Shown here one piece after another: positions 7,662-16,642 of a stretch of 64,000 nucleotides of DNA (position 1 is its first letter; every line of letters starts with the position of its first letter). Under the pieces are notes generated by a model. That model was given only the letters and a program-made list of their open reading frames with translations. It did no database searches and was not told the DNA's origin. The stretch is from Marinomonas polaris DSM 16579 (GTDB taxonomy: Bacteria; Pseudomonadota; Gammaproteobacteria; Pseudomonadales; Marinomonadaceae), in the NCBI RefSeq assembly GCF_900129155.1, contig NZ_FQVF01000023.1:1-64000 (forward strand), given 5' to 3'. A program made the translations under genes and the position numbers.

Positions 7662-8474
7662 GTGTCTGAAAACTATGAGGAATGGCTGGATTTTGCGAAA
7701 GCTCTAGCAATGAAGGCTGGCGAAATGATCGTAACGGCGCGAGAGAATTCAACCTTTGTACGTGATTATAAAATGGATCATGAACTGGTTACTTCGACTG
7801 ATATTGCGGTCGACCAGTACATTTGTAGTCGCATTGTTGAAAACTACCCTTCTCACTGTATTTTGTCTGAAGAGTCTTCACCGCATATGGATCTTGGTAG
7901 TATTGGTGATGACGTGCCAGTTTGGGTGATTGATCCTATTGATGGTACGGTGAATTTTGCACATGGTCATCATCATGTTGCTGTTTCTATTGGTCTTTAT
8001 ATTGGCGATCAGCGAATTTTGGGCGTGGTAAATGCGCCGTTTTTAGGGGAGTGTTTTTGGGCGTTGAAAGGTTCGGGAGCCTTCTGCAATGGTAAGCCTT
8101 TAGCTGTTTCTAGCGCTCAAGAGTTAAGGAATGCCTTGGTCGCCACGGGGTTCCCTTATCAAAAAACGGCACTAACGCCTATTGTTGAAAGAGTTTCGCG
8201 TATTTTGCATCACTGCCAAGATGTCCGTCGTAATGGTTCTGCTGCTTTGGATTTGTGTTGGGTGGCTGCTGGTCGTTTAGATGCGTATTTTGAAAGCGTG
8301 AAACCTTGGGATATGGCTGCAGGAGCTTTAATAGCGGAAGAGGCTGGTGCCAAAGTTGGGTATTATTTATCTAACGCATCGGCTTGGCCTGATGTGGTTA
8401 ATGGGGAAGGGCTTTTGGTATCGACACCTCAATTATATGCTGACTTTTTAGCTCTTATTGATGTTGATTTATAG
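7662..8474 (+). CDS. Inositol-1-monophosphatase family protein
   Basis: 270 residues, GTG start with AAGGGG upstream. The metal-binding signature DPIDGTVNF (91-99), the upstream Glu pair 'SEESS' (about 69-73) and the C-terminal signature 'WDMAAGALIAEEAGA' are intact, so the enzyme should be active with magnesium. Members dephosphorylate inositol phosphates, fructose-1,6-bisphosphate or PAP. SuhB is a relative; since SuhB normally lies elsewhere and this copy sits beside unrelated membrane proteins, it could be a paralogue. Confidence 0.85.
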   Translation: MSENYEEWLDFAKALAMKAGEMIVTARENSTFVRDYKMDHELVTSTDIAVDQYICSRIVENYPSHCILSEESSPHMDLGSIGDDVPVWVIDPIDGTVNFAHGHHHVAVSIGLYIGDQRILGVVNAPFLGECFWALKGSGAFCNGKPLAVSSAQELRNALVATGFPYQKTALTPIVERVSRILHHCQDVRRNGSAALDLCWVAAGRLDAYFESVKPWDMAAGALIAEEAGAKVGYYLSNASAWPDVVNGEGLLVSTPQLYADFLALIDVDL

Positions 8475-8505
8475 CGTGTTTATTTCTGTTTGATTGGAAT
8501 TTTTT

Positions 8506-8964
8506 ATGTCTTTTACTGCATTTATGATTGTTTTGCTCTGTTGTGTTGGTGTTATTGCCGTTTCTCTTTGGTTTATTCGTCATCAACTAAAGTTGAACCA
8601 AACCCGAGAAGAAAAGATTCGTGCTGGAGAAAATCGTTTTCTTGAAGAGCGTCAAAAAAGAATTGATAGTATTCGAGTTCTTTTGAAAACAGTGGGGACA
8701 GAAGAGCTAAATTGGATAGAAGCCAGTATTCGAATAAAACATTTGTTGGATCAGTTGAGCGAGGATTTGTCTGAGCACGAAGATATTTCGGCTTTTTATA
8801 TTATTACTGAGAAAACCCAGCATATTCCAACTCACGATCAGTGGGGGGATTTACCTAAGCCTGCAAAAATGAAGTTTCGACTCGAAATGGACAGTTACGA
8901 AGTGGAGCATGCTGAGCATTTACAGCGCGCTAGATCCTCTTTAATGGCTTATGACTTTAAATAA
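8506..8964 (+). CDS. DUF2489-like single-pass membrane protein
   Basis: 152 residues. An N-terminal transmembrane helix (about 4-23) leads into a charged, helical cytoplasmic part with several Arg/Lys/Glu heptads. It resembles the DUF2489 family; function unknown. ATG 8506 is preferred over an in-frame TTG at 8494 because GGA at 8496-8498 gives proper spacing. The stop codon overlaps the next ATG (TAATG), implying coupling. Confidence 0.65.
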   Translation: MSFTAFMIVLLCCVGVIAVSLWFIRHQLKLNQTREEKIRAGENRFLEERQKRIDSIRVLLKTVGTEELNWIEASIRIKHLLDQLSEDLSEHEDISAFYIITEKTQHIPTHDQWGDLPKPAKMKFRLEMDSYEVEHAEHLQRARSSLMAYDFK

Positions 8965-9335
8965 TGTTGGTTCAGCTGCTAGTTTCTATCAGTTTTTTGT
9001 TTCTACTGTTAGTTTTTTTGGTGTTGTTTTTTATTCGTCATCAATCAAAAGTACCTTATTATAGGTTGACCCAAGATCAATGTATAACCTTGCTTAAAAA
9101 AGCAATTCAAGGTGTTTTGCCTGAATATGAGTGGCATGCTTTCATCGGTATGACTGTTAGAGATGACGATGTGCTTGATGAGTTAAGAGAGCAGTGTTTA
9201 TTGATTGATGAACTAGGAGTGAAGGGAACGCAATTAATTAATGGGCGGATTTGTATTAATTTTAATAAAAAAGGTATTTCTCAGCTGGAATTATTATTGG
9301 ATGAGTGGCAGCATAAATCAAAGTATTTGGTCTGA
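8964..9335 (+). CDS. Small single-pass membrane protein, function unknown
   Basis: 123 residues. A long N-terminal hydrophobic helix (about 2-24, Leu/Phe/Val-rich) ends with 'IRHQSK', echoing 'IRHQLK' after the helix of the preceding protein. A small cytoplasmic domain follows. No family recognised. Start overlaps the preceding stop by 1 nt, so the two probably act together. Confidence 0.65.
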   Translation: MLVQLLVSISFLFLLLVFLVLFFIRHQSKVPYYRLTQDQCITLLKKAIQGVLPEYEWHAFIGMTVRDDDVLDELREQCLLIDELGVKGTQLINGRICINFNKKGISQLELLLDEWQHKSKYLV

Positions 9336-9370
9336 TTTTATTTTAAAACGGAAGAGCATAGGGTTTAAGT

Positions 9371-10201
9371 ATGAATGAAATAGAGGCGTTGTTTGATCAA
9401 GGTTCTGAGTTGATGCCTTGGTTGGCAGATAGTGTTATCAATTTAGTAATTGGTCTTGTTGTTTTCTTTGTAGGTAAGTTCATTGCTTCCAAAGTTTCGC
9501 ATTGGTGTGAGAAACGAATGCTTAAGGCTTCTGTTGATCAGGCTGTTGCAGGTTTTGCGTCAAGTATCTTGTATGCTTTGATGTTTGCTGGTGTTGCCTT
9601 GATGGCATTGGGGCAAATAGGGGTAGAGACGACATCCTTTATTGCTATTCTCGGTGCTGCTGGTTTAGCTGTTGGTCTTGCCTTGCAAGGTTCTTTGTCT
9701 AACTTTGCGTCAGGTGTACTGATTATAATATTGCGCCCATTCCGTTCAGGTGACTTTATTGATGCTGGCGGTCAAATGGGTACAGTTAATCGTATAGAGT
9801 TATTTCATACGTATCTTAAGACGCCAGATAATCGTGTCATCATCGTGCCAAACTCTTCTGTGATGAACGGCTCTATTGTAAACTTTTCTCGTGAATCAAC
9901 TCGCCGCTTAGACCTTGTTATTGGTATTAGTTACGATGCAGATATCCGTTTGGCAAAACAAATCATGGAAGAAATTGTTAATGCTGATGAACGTATTTTA
10001 AAAGACCCTAAATGCTTAATTGCGGTTTCTGAATTGGCTGATAGTTCAGTGAATTTCTTCCTGCGTCCTTGGGTTGCTTCTGGCGATTATTGGACAGTGC
10101 GAGCGGATCTTTTAGAAAAAATCAAATACACTTTTGATGAGCGTGGCGTTGGTATTCCATACCCTCAAATGGATGTGCATGTGCATAAGCAAGAATCGTA
10201 A
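9371..10201 (+). CDS. Small-conductance mechanosensitive channel (MscS family)
   Basis: 276 residues, close to E. coli MscS (286). Three transmembrane helices; the pore helix has the Gly/Ala-packed pattern 'LGAAGLAVGLALQGSLSNFASG' (abridged: about 94-115). The beta domain follows with 'RPFRSGDFI' and 'VPNSSVMNGSIVNFS'. These channels open when osmotic downshock stretches the membrane and release small solutes. It is followed by a terminator. Confidence 0.93.
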   Translation: MNEIEALFDQGSELMPWLADSVINLVIGLVVFFVGKFIASKVSHWCEKRMLKASVDQAVAGFASSILYALMFAGVALMALGQIGVETTSFIAILGAAGLAVGLALQGSLSNFASGVLIIILRPFRSGDFIDAGGQMGTVNRIELFHTYLKTPDNRVIIVPNSSVMNGSIVNFSRESTRRLDLVIGISYDADIRLAKQIMEEIVNADERILKDPKCLIAVSELADSSVNFFLRPWVASGDYWTVRADLLEKIKYTFDERGVGIPYPQMDVHVHKQES

Positions 10202-10239
10202 GCTTACATAGCTTTAACTTCTTTTCGCTGTAATATATG

Positions 10240-10277
10240 AAATGCCGTCAACTAATAGCTGGCGGCATTTTTGTTTT
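10240..10277 (+). terminator. Terminator after the MscS gene
   Basis: AAATGCCG pairs with CGGCATTT across a 15-nt loop, followed by a T-rich run. Confidence 0.8.
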
Positions 10278-10319
10278 TACTATCTTTCGTTTTTTAATAA
10301 TTAAAAAAGGCTGCTAATA

Positions 10320-10829
10320 ATGAGTCGATACCGTCCTCCCTCGCCACCCAAGTCTGCATATATTACTCAAGAGGGCGCTCATGCTTTATTGGTTGAGCTT
10401 AAGTATTTGTGGAAAGAGAAGCGTCCTGCTGTGACCGAAACGGTTCGAGAAGCTGCGGCCCAAGGAGATCGCTCGGAGAATGCGGAATACATATATGGGA
10501 AAAGGCAGCTTCGAGAAATAGATCGTCGAGTGCGTTATCTGGAAAAACGTTTGGATGTTTGTACTGTTGTTGATCGTTTTCCTAGTGACCAAGAGCGAGT
10601 TTTTTTTGGGGCTTGGGTGACGCTAGAAGATGAAGTAGGAAATGCCAAAGAGTACCGCATCGTTGGTCCAGATGAGCTAGATCATAACCCGAATTATATT
10701 AGTATTGATTCTCCTGTCGCTCGGGCTTTGCTCAAGAAGCAAGAAGGTGATGAGGTGGTTATTCGCCTTGCTGGCGGAGAGAAAACCTACATTATTGACG
10801 CTGTTGAATACCGTCAAGTAGTTACATGA
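10320..10829 (+). CDS. greB: Transcription elongation factor GreB
   Basis: 169 residues. The N-terminal coiled coil contains 'QGDRSENAEYIYGKR', whose acidic pair at the tip (Asp, Glu) coordinates magnesium to stimulate RNA polymerase transcript cleavage. The C-terminal FKBP-like domain follows ('FFGAWVTLEDEVG', 'SPVARALLKKQEGDEV'). The 'YIYGKR' pattern marks GreB rather than GreA. It rescues backtracked RNA polymerase. Overlaps the next gene by 4 nt (ATGA). Confidence 0.93.
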   Translation: MSRYRPPSPPKSAYITQEGAHALLVELKYLWKEKRPAVTETVREAAAQGDRSENAEYIYGKRQLREIDRRVRYLEKRLDVCTVVDRFPSDQERVFFGAWVTLEDEVGNAKEYRIVGPDELDHNPNYISIDSPVARALLKKQEGDEVVIRLAGGEKTYIIDAVEYRQVVT

Positions 10830-11689
10830 CTATCCATTACGGCATGGCGCAATGGCAGCATCCAGCTTGGGTTAATTGGCTTTATCCTACTTCGCTTCCT
10901 ACTGCAGAGCGAATTGGCCGATATTCACAAGTGTTCTCAACGGTTGAAGTTGGTAGTACTTTTTACACCAAAGTGGATGATGCTCAGTTATTACGTTGGT
11001 ATGAGTCTGTTGCTGGCGACTTCAGGTTTAGTTTTAAGGCACCACAAACAGTCACTCACCGATTGATAGAGCGTCCTTGGTGTGACGTTCAGCAAGATTG
11101 GTTTGCCTTCATGCTTTCGTTGCAACCGTTACAGGCTAAGCTTGGACCAACCATGTTGCAGTTCCCTGCTATATGCGACGAGCGTGCTCTAGATACGATT
11201 CTAGCTCTATGTGATATGTGGACGCTATCCACGCCTTTGTCTGTTGAAGTGCGTAATCTTGCCTATTTTGATAAGTCTCAAACCGAGCGACGTTTTTTAA
11301 CCGGATTGTCTGAGCGTAATGTGAATCGTGTGGTGATGGATTCTAGACCAGTTTTTTCTACGGAAGCGTATTGCGAAAGCTTGGTTGATGCACAGAAGAA
11401 AAAGCCGAGAGTGCCTTGTCATCCCGTAGCAACTGCGAATCATCCAGTCGTGCGTTTTATTGGTCATCCTGATTTACCGCGTAATGAGTTTTGGCTAGGC
11501 CAGTGGGCGGCTAAATTATCACAGTGGCTATCTGAAGGGCTCACGCCAAGTGTATTTGTGCATTCTTCAGATAATATCGCAGCGCCAACTCTGGCTGCGC
11601 AATTGGATGAAAAAGTACGTTCGCTAACCCCTAGTTATCAAAAATCTTTGGCTTTGCCGCAGAGTCAGGAGCAAGTTAGTCTTTGGTAA
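10826..11689 (+). CDS. DUF72 (YecE-like) TIM-barrel protein
   Basis: 287 residues beginning MTIHYGMAQWQHPAW. The pattern 'STVEVGSTFY', 'FRFSFKAPQTVTH' and 'LSVEVRN' is that of DUF72/YecE proteins, which adopt a TIM-barrel fold like xylose-isomerase-type enzymes; activity unknown. Start overlaps the greB stop (ATGA), so it is co-translated with greB. Confidence 0.82.
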   Translation: MTIHYGMAQWQHPAWVNWLYPTSLPTAERIGRYSQVFSTVEVGSTFYTKVDDAQLLRWYESVAGDFRFSFKAPQTVTHRLIERPWCDVQQDWFAFMLSLQPLQAKLGPTMLQFPAICDERALDTILALCDMWTLSTPLSVEVRNLAYFDKSQTERRFLTGLSERNVNRVVMDSRPVFSTEAYCESLVDAQKKKPRVPCHPVATANHPVVRFIGHPDLPRNEFWLGQWAAKLSQWLSEGLTPSVFVHSSDNIAAPTLAAQLDEKVRSLTPSYQKSLALPQSQEQVSLW

Positions 11690-11736
11690 GTTGGATAAAT
11701 TGATTGTTTGTCTAAATGAAATGGTTGGAAGGTGTT

Positions 11737-12045
11737 ATGTATTCGCTAGTATTTTATGTGCCTGAATCTCATTTAGAATCTGTTAAACAGGCTGTTTTTT
11801 CGGCTGGCGCAGGTTCAATGGGAAACTATGACTCTTGTTGTTGGCAAGTGAAAGGGCAAGGGCAGTTCAAGCCGGTAAAAGGAGCGACGCCTTTTCTTGG
11901 TAAGGTCGATGAATTAGAGTTTGTTGATGAATATCGGGTGGAAATGGTGCTGAGCGAGGAGGTAAAAGCGGTTGTTTTAGCTGCTTTATTGTTGGCGCAC
12001 CCCTATGAAGAGGTGGCCTATCATTTTATTCAGATACAGTGTTGA
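11737..12045 (+). CDS. Small NIF3/YqfO-insert-like (CutA-fold) protein
   Basis: 102 residues from ATG 11737, which has GGAAGG 6 nt upstream; an earlier in-frame ATG lacks one. The sequence 'LVFYVPESHLESVKQAVFSAGAGSMGNYDSC' (abridged) and the C-terminal 'AHPYEEVAYHF' match the stand-alone version of the ferredoxin-like insert of NIF3/YqfO proteins. Function unknown, possibly metal- or ligand-sensing. Its last 20 nt overlap the convergent NUDIX gene. Confidence 0.7.
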   Translation: MYSLVFYVPESHLESVKQAVFSAGAGSMGNYDSCCWQVKGQGQFKPVKGATPFLGKVDELEFVDEYRVEMVLSEEVKAVVLAALLLAHPYEEVAYHFIQIQC

Positions 12046-12571
12046 AGTGGATGGTGTCTTCGTGAAAACCATACTGGCCTTTTTTATGATCTTCGATGAA
12101 AAACTCAATAGTCTTAGTGACGCTGCTAAAAGCCAGCTCCCCCCAAGGGATTTCATCAAAATCAAATAGGGCAACTTCTGAGCTTTCTTCGGTGGCATGA
12201 AAGTCATCTTTCTCTAATTCTGCGATATAAAAAAGATGCACTTGATTGATGCGAGGGATGCTGATCATGCTAAAAGCTTGTTTGCATATCGCTGTTGATC
12301 CGCTTTCCTCTAATGTTTCTCTTAATGCGCCTTCGCTCGTGGTTTCTTGGTTTTCCATGAAACCGGCAGGCAAAGTCCAGTAGCCTAAGCGTGGCTCAAT
12401 ATTTCTTCGGCATAATAAGATCTTACCGTCATAAAGCGGAATGGTGCCGGTAATCAATCTAGGGTTATCATAATCAATAAACTCGCAACTTGGGCAAACC
12501 GCACGTAGCCTATTATCCCCGGCAGGGATGGTCATATTAACGGCGTGACCGCATTGCGGGCAATATCTCAT
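12026..12571 (-). CDS. NUDIX hydrolase with N-terminal zinc ribbon
   Basis: 181 residues. The first 30 residues hold CPQCG and CPSCE, a four-Cys zinc ribbon. The NUDIX box reads G-x5-E-x7-RETLEESG (about 70-92), with the catalytic Glu residues present. Such proteins hydrolyse nucleoside diphosphate derivatives such as ADP-ribose, NADH or FAD. It ends inside the 3' end of the convergent gene (20 nt overlap), and begins 9 nt after the corB-like stop, so both minus-strand genes are probably one operon. Confidence 0.85.
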   Translation of the reverse strand: MRYCPQCGHAVNMTIPAGDNRLRAVCPSCEFIDYDNPRLITGTIPLYDGKILLCRRNIEPRLGYWTLPAGFMENQETTSEGALRETLEESGSTAICKQAFSMISIPRINQVHLFYIAELEKDDFHATEESSEVALFDFDEIPWGELAFSSVTKTIEFFIEDHKKGQYGFHEDTIHFNTVSE

Positions 12572-12580
12572 GATGTTTCC

Positions 12581-13837
12581 TTAACGTTTCAGCTGAAGCT
12601 TGGCGTATTTGACGACTTTATCTTCGATTTCTTGGATTTCGATCATGTAATGTCCAACCCATAAGCTAATTGGGTGCTCAGGGATGAATTCCAGTGTTTC
12701 GATAATAAGGCCGTTGAGTGTCTTTGGTCCGTCTGTTGGTAGATGCCAATCAAGCGTTTTATTTATCTCTCGAATGTGTGTCGAACCTTCGATTCTAAAA
12801 GAGCCGTCATCAAGAGTTTGAATTTCTTCTTCTTCGTCTTGGGTTGGTGGAGTGAACTCACCCACGATTTCTTCAAGTACGTCTTCTAAAGCGGCAATAC
12901 CTTGGACATCACCATATTCATCTACCACGATACCCATTTGCTGATGATCTTTTTGGAAGTTCAGCAGTACTGTGTTTAGAGATGTGCTTTCAGGGATGAA
13001 GTAAGGTTCAACGGTTGCTTTCAAAAGGGCAGCCTTTGATGGTGTCGGATCGCGAAGAAATACCGCAGCATGACGTGCGTGAAGTATACCGATGACTTTG
13101 TTGATCTCACCATTATAGACAGGCATACGCGTGTGTCTGCTTTGGCAGATTTGTTCGATAATCTCTTCGATCGAGTCTTCAATGTCGATGCCAATGACTT
13201 CATTGCGAGGAATCATGATGTCTTCGACAGAGACTTTTTCTAAATCCAGAATTGAAATAAGCATTTCTTGGTGAGCAGCAGGGATCAATCCACTCGCTTC
13301 ATTTACCACGGTTCTTAGCTCTTCCGAGTCAAGCGTGTCGTGGCTTTTTTGTGAGGCATGCACACCGATTAAACGCAAAAGACCATTAGATAAGCCATTT
13401 ACCAACCAAACTAGCGGATAAAGAACCTTTAACAAAATTGCAAGGATCCAAGAAGCTGGAAAAGCAATTTTCTCAGGATGTATCGCGGCCAATGTTTTTG
13501 GTGTGACTTCTGCGAAAATCAGTACAACCATAGTGAGCGCAGCTGTAGCGATAGCGACACCAGCATCGCCCCATAAGCGCACGGCAATGATAGTTGCTAT
13601 AGCAGAAGCAAGGATATTAACAAAGTTGTTTCCGATTAAGATAACGCCGATAAGTCTATCAGGACGTTCTAAAAGAGAGTTTACTTTTATTGCAGATCGA
13701 TTCTTGTTCTTAACAAGGTGTTTGAGTCGATATTTATTTATCGACAACATTCCTGTTTCGGAACTCGAAAAGAAAGCAGAAAGTAAAATAAGACAAAAAA
13801 GTATTCCACTAAGAACACCTAAGGGTACTTCGTTCAA
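12581..13837 (-). CDS. CorB/CNNM-type membrane protein with CBS and CorC_HlyC domains
   Basis: 418 residues. An N-terminal DUF21 membrane domain with about four helices contains 'FFSSSETGMLSINKYRLKHL' and 'AEVTPKTLA'. Two CBS modules (about 205-325) follow, then a C-terminal CorC_HlyC domain. CNNM/CorB proteins take part in magnesium and cobalt efflux. The start is a TTG at 13837 with GAGG about 10 nt upstream; no closer ATG fits the conserved N-terminus. Length is near E. coli YfjD/CorB. Confidence 0.88.
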   Translation of the reverse strand: MNEVPLGVLSGILFCLILLSAFFSSSETGMLSINKYRLKHLVKNKNRSAIKVNSLLERPDRLIGVILIGNNFVNILASAIATIIAVRLWGDAGVAIATAALTMVVLIFAEVTPKTLAAIHPEKIAFPASWILAILLKVLYPLVWLVNGLSNGLLRLIGVHASQKSHDTLDSEELRTVVNEASGLIPAAHQEMLISILDLEKVSVEDIMIPRNEVIGIDIEDSIEEIIEQICQSRHTRMPVYNGEINKVIGILHARHAAVFLRDPTPSKAALLKATVEPYFIPESTSLNTVLLNFQKDHQQMGIVVDEYGDVQGIAALEDVLEEIVGEFTPPTQDEEEEIQTLDDGSFRIEGSTHIREINKTLDWHLPTDGPKTLNGLIIETLEFIPEHPISLWVGHYMIEIQEIEDKVVKYAKLQLKR

Positions 13838-13906
13838 AAAGGGATCGCCTCAATTATGTAGATAACTGGATTATTGGTTCTTAAGATCAGACTGTCAAAC
13901 ATACTT

Positions 13907-13931
13907 TACGTCATTAATAGCTAATGACGTA
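13907..13931 (-). repeat. Perfect 10-bp inverted repeat at the ypjD stop
   Basis: TACGTCATTA and TAATGACGTA flank a 5-nt centre. The repeat covers the end of the CcsA-like gene on the minus strand. No T-tract follows, so it is a 3' stabilising hairpin or protein site rather than an intrinsic terminator. Confidence 0.6.
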
Positions 13932-14688
13932 ATATTTGTAGTGCTATTTGGCTGCCAAAGTAGCCGAGCATTAGCAAGAAAAAACCACTCAACGTCAGTT
14001 TTACCGCCAGTTGTCCACGCCAGCCTGCTATATGTCTGCCAAGTAGTAATCCTGCAAACACAAACCAAGAAGCAATTGTGAAAAATGTTTTGTGAACTAG
14101 GTGTTGGGCAAACATGTCTTCAATAAAATAAAAGCCAGTTGCTATTGTGATGGTTAACAAAATGAAAGCCGCCCAGATAAACTCAAACATCAAGCGTTCT
14201 AGGACTTGTAGTGGCGGTACTCTAAGTAGTTGCTTTAACTTGTGATTTTTGAGTTGGTACTCTTGCATAGCAAGCAGAATACCAACGCCACAAGCAGCAG
14301 TGAATAAACTGTAAGCAGCAGAGGCAATAAGAATATGAGCACTAGTGCCCCAAGAGTTGCTGTGCAGTTGGGTTAAGTTCCACGGCTCGATCGCGTTTAA
14401 TGCAATAATAATCGCGCCAAGTGGGAATGCGGTGCCGAGCAATAGCGACAAATCTTTGTCGCGGTTACTGAACCAAAGTAGGCTGTTGCCAATTAAAGCA
14501 ATAAGTAGCCCAATTGTTAAAAAGTTAAAGCCATCTCTATTCAGTAATACTTGTGTGAGAGAAAATGTGTGTATGGCAATCGTAATTGCCCCAATGTACT
14601 GGGTTGAGCGATTTTCTGGACGCAGGTAATACGCTGTGCCAGCAATCAAACAAGCGATACAAGCAAGCCAAAGCGATAATTGAGTCAT
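13921..14688 (-). CDS. CcsA/YpjD-type cytochrome c assembly membrane protein
   Basis: 255 residues with about eight hydrophobic helices. The pattern 'HILIASAAYSLFTAACGVGILLAMQE' (abridged) and 'HKTFFTIASWFVFAGLLLGRHIAGWRG' match the cytochrome c assembly family, including the His of 'GRHIAGW' that would face heme. The ypjD gene divergent from ffh is a conserved gammaproteobacterial arrangement. Role in heme handling is inferred from the family. Confidence 0.85.
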   Translation of the reverse strand: MTQLSLWLACIACLIAGTAYYLRPENRSTQYIGAITIAIHTFSLTQVLLNRDGFNFLTIGLLIALIGNSLLWFSNRDKDLSLLLGTAFPLGAIIIALNAIEPWNLTQLHSNSWGTSAHILIASAAYSLFTAACGVGILLAMQEYQLKNHKLKQLLRVPPLQVLERLMFEFIWAAFILLTITIATGFYFIEDMFAQHLVHKTFFTIASWFVFAGLLLGRHIAGWRGQLAVKLTLSGFFLLMLGYFGSQIALQILRH

Positions 14689-14740
14689 GAAACTAAAGGT
14701 TCCGCAGGGTAAAGGTATAGGGTGATAATCATTTATCCGT

Positions 14741-14746
14741 TATAAT
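14741..14746 (+). promoter_or_regulatory. Candidate -10 element of ffh
   Basis: A perfect TATAAT lies 72 nt before the ffh start in the divergent gap with ypjD. No good -35 hexamer is visible at the right distance. Confidence 0.4.
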
Positions 14747-14817
14747 AGAGACAATTTCACCTTGGATAAACTGAAACCGTAGGTTTTTTCCATTTAGAGC
14801 CAAAATTTGAGGGCAAT

Positions 14818-16200
14818 ATGTTCGACAATTTATCGAATCGCTTAACTTCCTCGCTTGATCGTATTCGAGGTCGAGCTAAATTAACTGAAGACAACATACA
14901 AGAAGTGTTGCGTGAAGTGCGTATGGCGCTTCTTGAAGCCGACGTTGCTTTGCCAGTTGTTAAAGATTTCATTGCTGCTGTTAAAGAGCGTGCGATAGGG
15001 ACCGAAGTTTCGAAAAGTTTGAGTCCTGGCCAAGTCTTCCTGAAAATTGTTAAGCAGGAACTTGAAAATGTTATGGGGCAGGCTAACGATGGCCTTAATC
15101 TTCGTGCAGCCCGCCCAGCAGTAATCTTATTGGCTGGTTTGCAAGGTGCTGGTAAAACCACATCTGCGGCTAAACTAGCAAAATACTTAAAAGAGCGTGA
15201 GAAAAAATCGGTGTCGGTTGTTAGTGCTGACGTATATCGTCCAGCGGCTATTAAACAGCTTGAAACATTGGCGGGTGAAGTGGGAGTAGATTTCATCCCA
15301 AGTGACTTGTCACAAAAGCCGATTGATATTGTTAATAACGCTATCGATTACGCTAAAAAAGCCCATAAAGATGTGTTGATTGTCGATACGGCAGGTCGTT
15401 TGTCGATTGATGAAGACATGATGGCAGAGATTAAAGCTCTGCATGCCGCTGTCAATCCTATTGAAACTTTATTCGTTGTGGATGCCATGACGGGCCAAGA
15501 TGCGGCGAATACGGCAAAAGCCTTTGGTGATGTGTTGCCGCTCACCGGTGTTATCTTAACCAAGACTGATGGTGATGCCCGTGGTGGTGCTGCTTTATCT
15601 GTTCGACACATTACAGGTAAGCCGATTAAGTTCTTAGGTGTTGGCGAGAAAACCGATGCATTAGAACCTTTCCATCCTGATCGTTTAGCGTCTCGTATTC
15701 TTGGTATGGGCGATATGCTTTCCTTAATAGAGGAAGCAGAGCAAAAGATCGACAAAGAAAAAGCTGAGAAACTTGCAGGTAAGCTGAAAAAAGGCAAAGG
15801 CTTTGATTTAGAAGATTTCAAAGAGCAGCTTCAGCAAATGAAAAACATGGGCGGTATGAGTTCCATGTTGGATAAGCTTCCTGGAATGGGGCAGCTAGGT
15901 AATATCCAAGATAAAGTGAATGATAAAATGTTCGTTCAAATGGAAGCCTTGATAAATTCCATGACACCAGCTGAACGTCATAATCCAGATGTTATTAATG
16001 GTTCTCGTAAAAAACGTATCTCAACGGGAGCGGGTTTACAAATTCAAGATTTGAATCGTCTTTTAAAGCAGCATAAACAAATGCAGAAGATGATGAAGAA
16101 GATGACCGCCAAAGGCGGAATGAAGAAAATGATGCGTGGTTTGGGGGGGATGATGCCGGGCGGTGGTATGCCTGGCGGCGGAAATTTCCCTAAATTTTAA
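14818..16200 (+). CDS. ffh: Signal recognition particle protein Ffh
   Basis: 460 residues. The N-domain four-helix bundle is followed by the GTPase G-domain with the P-loop GLQGAGKTT (107-115), 'DTAGR' and 'TKTDGDARGG'. A Met-rich M-domain (about 300-455) binds 4.5S RNA and signal sequences, including 'GSRKKRISTGAG'. Together with 4.5S RNA and FtsY it targets nascent membrane proteins to SecYEG. A terminator follows, so it is expressed separately from the rpsP operon. Confidence 0.98.
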   Translation: MFDNLSNRLTSSLDRIRGRAKLTEDNIQEVLREVRMALLEADVALPVVKDFIAAVKERAIGTEVSKSLSPGQVFLKIVKQELENVMGQANDGLNLRAARPAVILLAGLQGAGKTTSAAKLAKYLKEREKKSVSVVSADVYRPAAIKQLETLAGEVGVDFIPSDLSQKPIDIVNNAIDYAKKAHKDVLIVDTAGRLSIDEDMMAEIKALHAAVNPIETLFVVDAMTGQDAANTAKAFGDVLPLTGVILTKTDGDARGGAALSVRHITGKPIKFLGVGEKTDALEPFHPDRLASRILGMGDMLSLIEEAEQKIDKEKAEKLAGKLKKGKGFDLEDFKEQLQQMKNMGGMSSMLDKLPGMGQLGNIQDKVNDKMFVQMEALINSMTPAERHNPDVINGSRKKRISTGAGLQIQDLNRLLKQHKQMQKMMKKMTAKGGMKKMMRGLGGMMPGGGMPGGGNFPKF

Positions 16201-16221
16201 GCATATCTTCTTGTTTTTACT

Positions 16222-16249
16222 AACGGCAGTTAAAAAACTGCCGTTTTTA
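16222..16249 (+). terminator. Terminator after ffh
   Basis: AACGGCAGTT and AACTGCCGTT form a perfect 10-bp stem with a 4-A loop, followed by T. Confidence 0.9.
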
Positions 16250-16378
16250 ATGTCTGGGTGAGTAATTCACCCTTTTGTTTTTCTAGTTAATCGACTAGAA
16301 TATGCCGCCTTCTTGTTGTATGAGTCAAAAATTCGACTCGGCAAGGGGTGTTTCGTTAAGCAATAAGGAACCAATCAT

Positions 16379-16627
16379 ATGGTAACTATTCGTCTTTCTC
16401 GTGGTGGCTCTAAAAAGCGCCCATTCTATCATTTGAACGTGGCTGATAGCCGTCGTGCACGTGATGGTCGTTATATCGAGCGTTTGGGTTTCTTTAACCC
16501 TGTTGCTCGTGGTCAAGAAGAACGTCTACGCATCGATCTAGATCGCGTAAATCATTGGGTTAGCCAAGGCGCTCAACTTTCTGACCGTGCTGCGCAGCTT
16601 GTAAAAGATGCTAGCAAAAACGCTTAA
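16379..16627 (+). CDS. rpsP: 30S ribosomal protein S16
   Basis: 82 residues starting [19 protein letters not shown], the standard S16 N-terminus, with '[10 protein letters not shown]' and '[18 protein letters not shown]'. S16 binds 16S rRNA and aids 30S assembly. AAGGA lies 7 nt upstream of the ATG. First gene of rpsP-rimM-trmD-rplS. A candidate -10 (TAGAAT at 16296-16301) lies about 75 nt upstream. Confidence 0.98.
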   Translation: MVTIRLSRGGSKKRPFYHLNVADSRRARDGRYIERLGFFNPVARGQEERLRIDLDRVNHWVSQGAQLSDRAAQLVKDASKNA

Positions 16628-16642
16628 TACTGAGGTAATGCT

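Noticed and set aside
14757..15296. Long antisense frames over ffh, hom, folD and thrC
   Set aside because: Arise from codon bias of the strongly supported sense genes.
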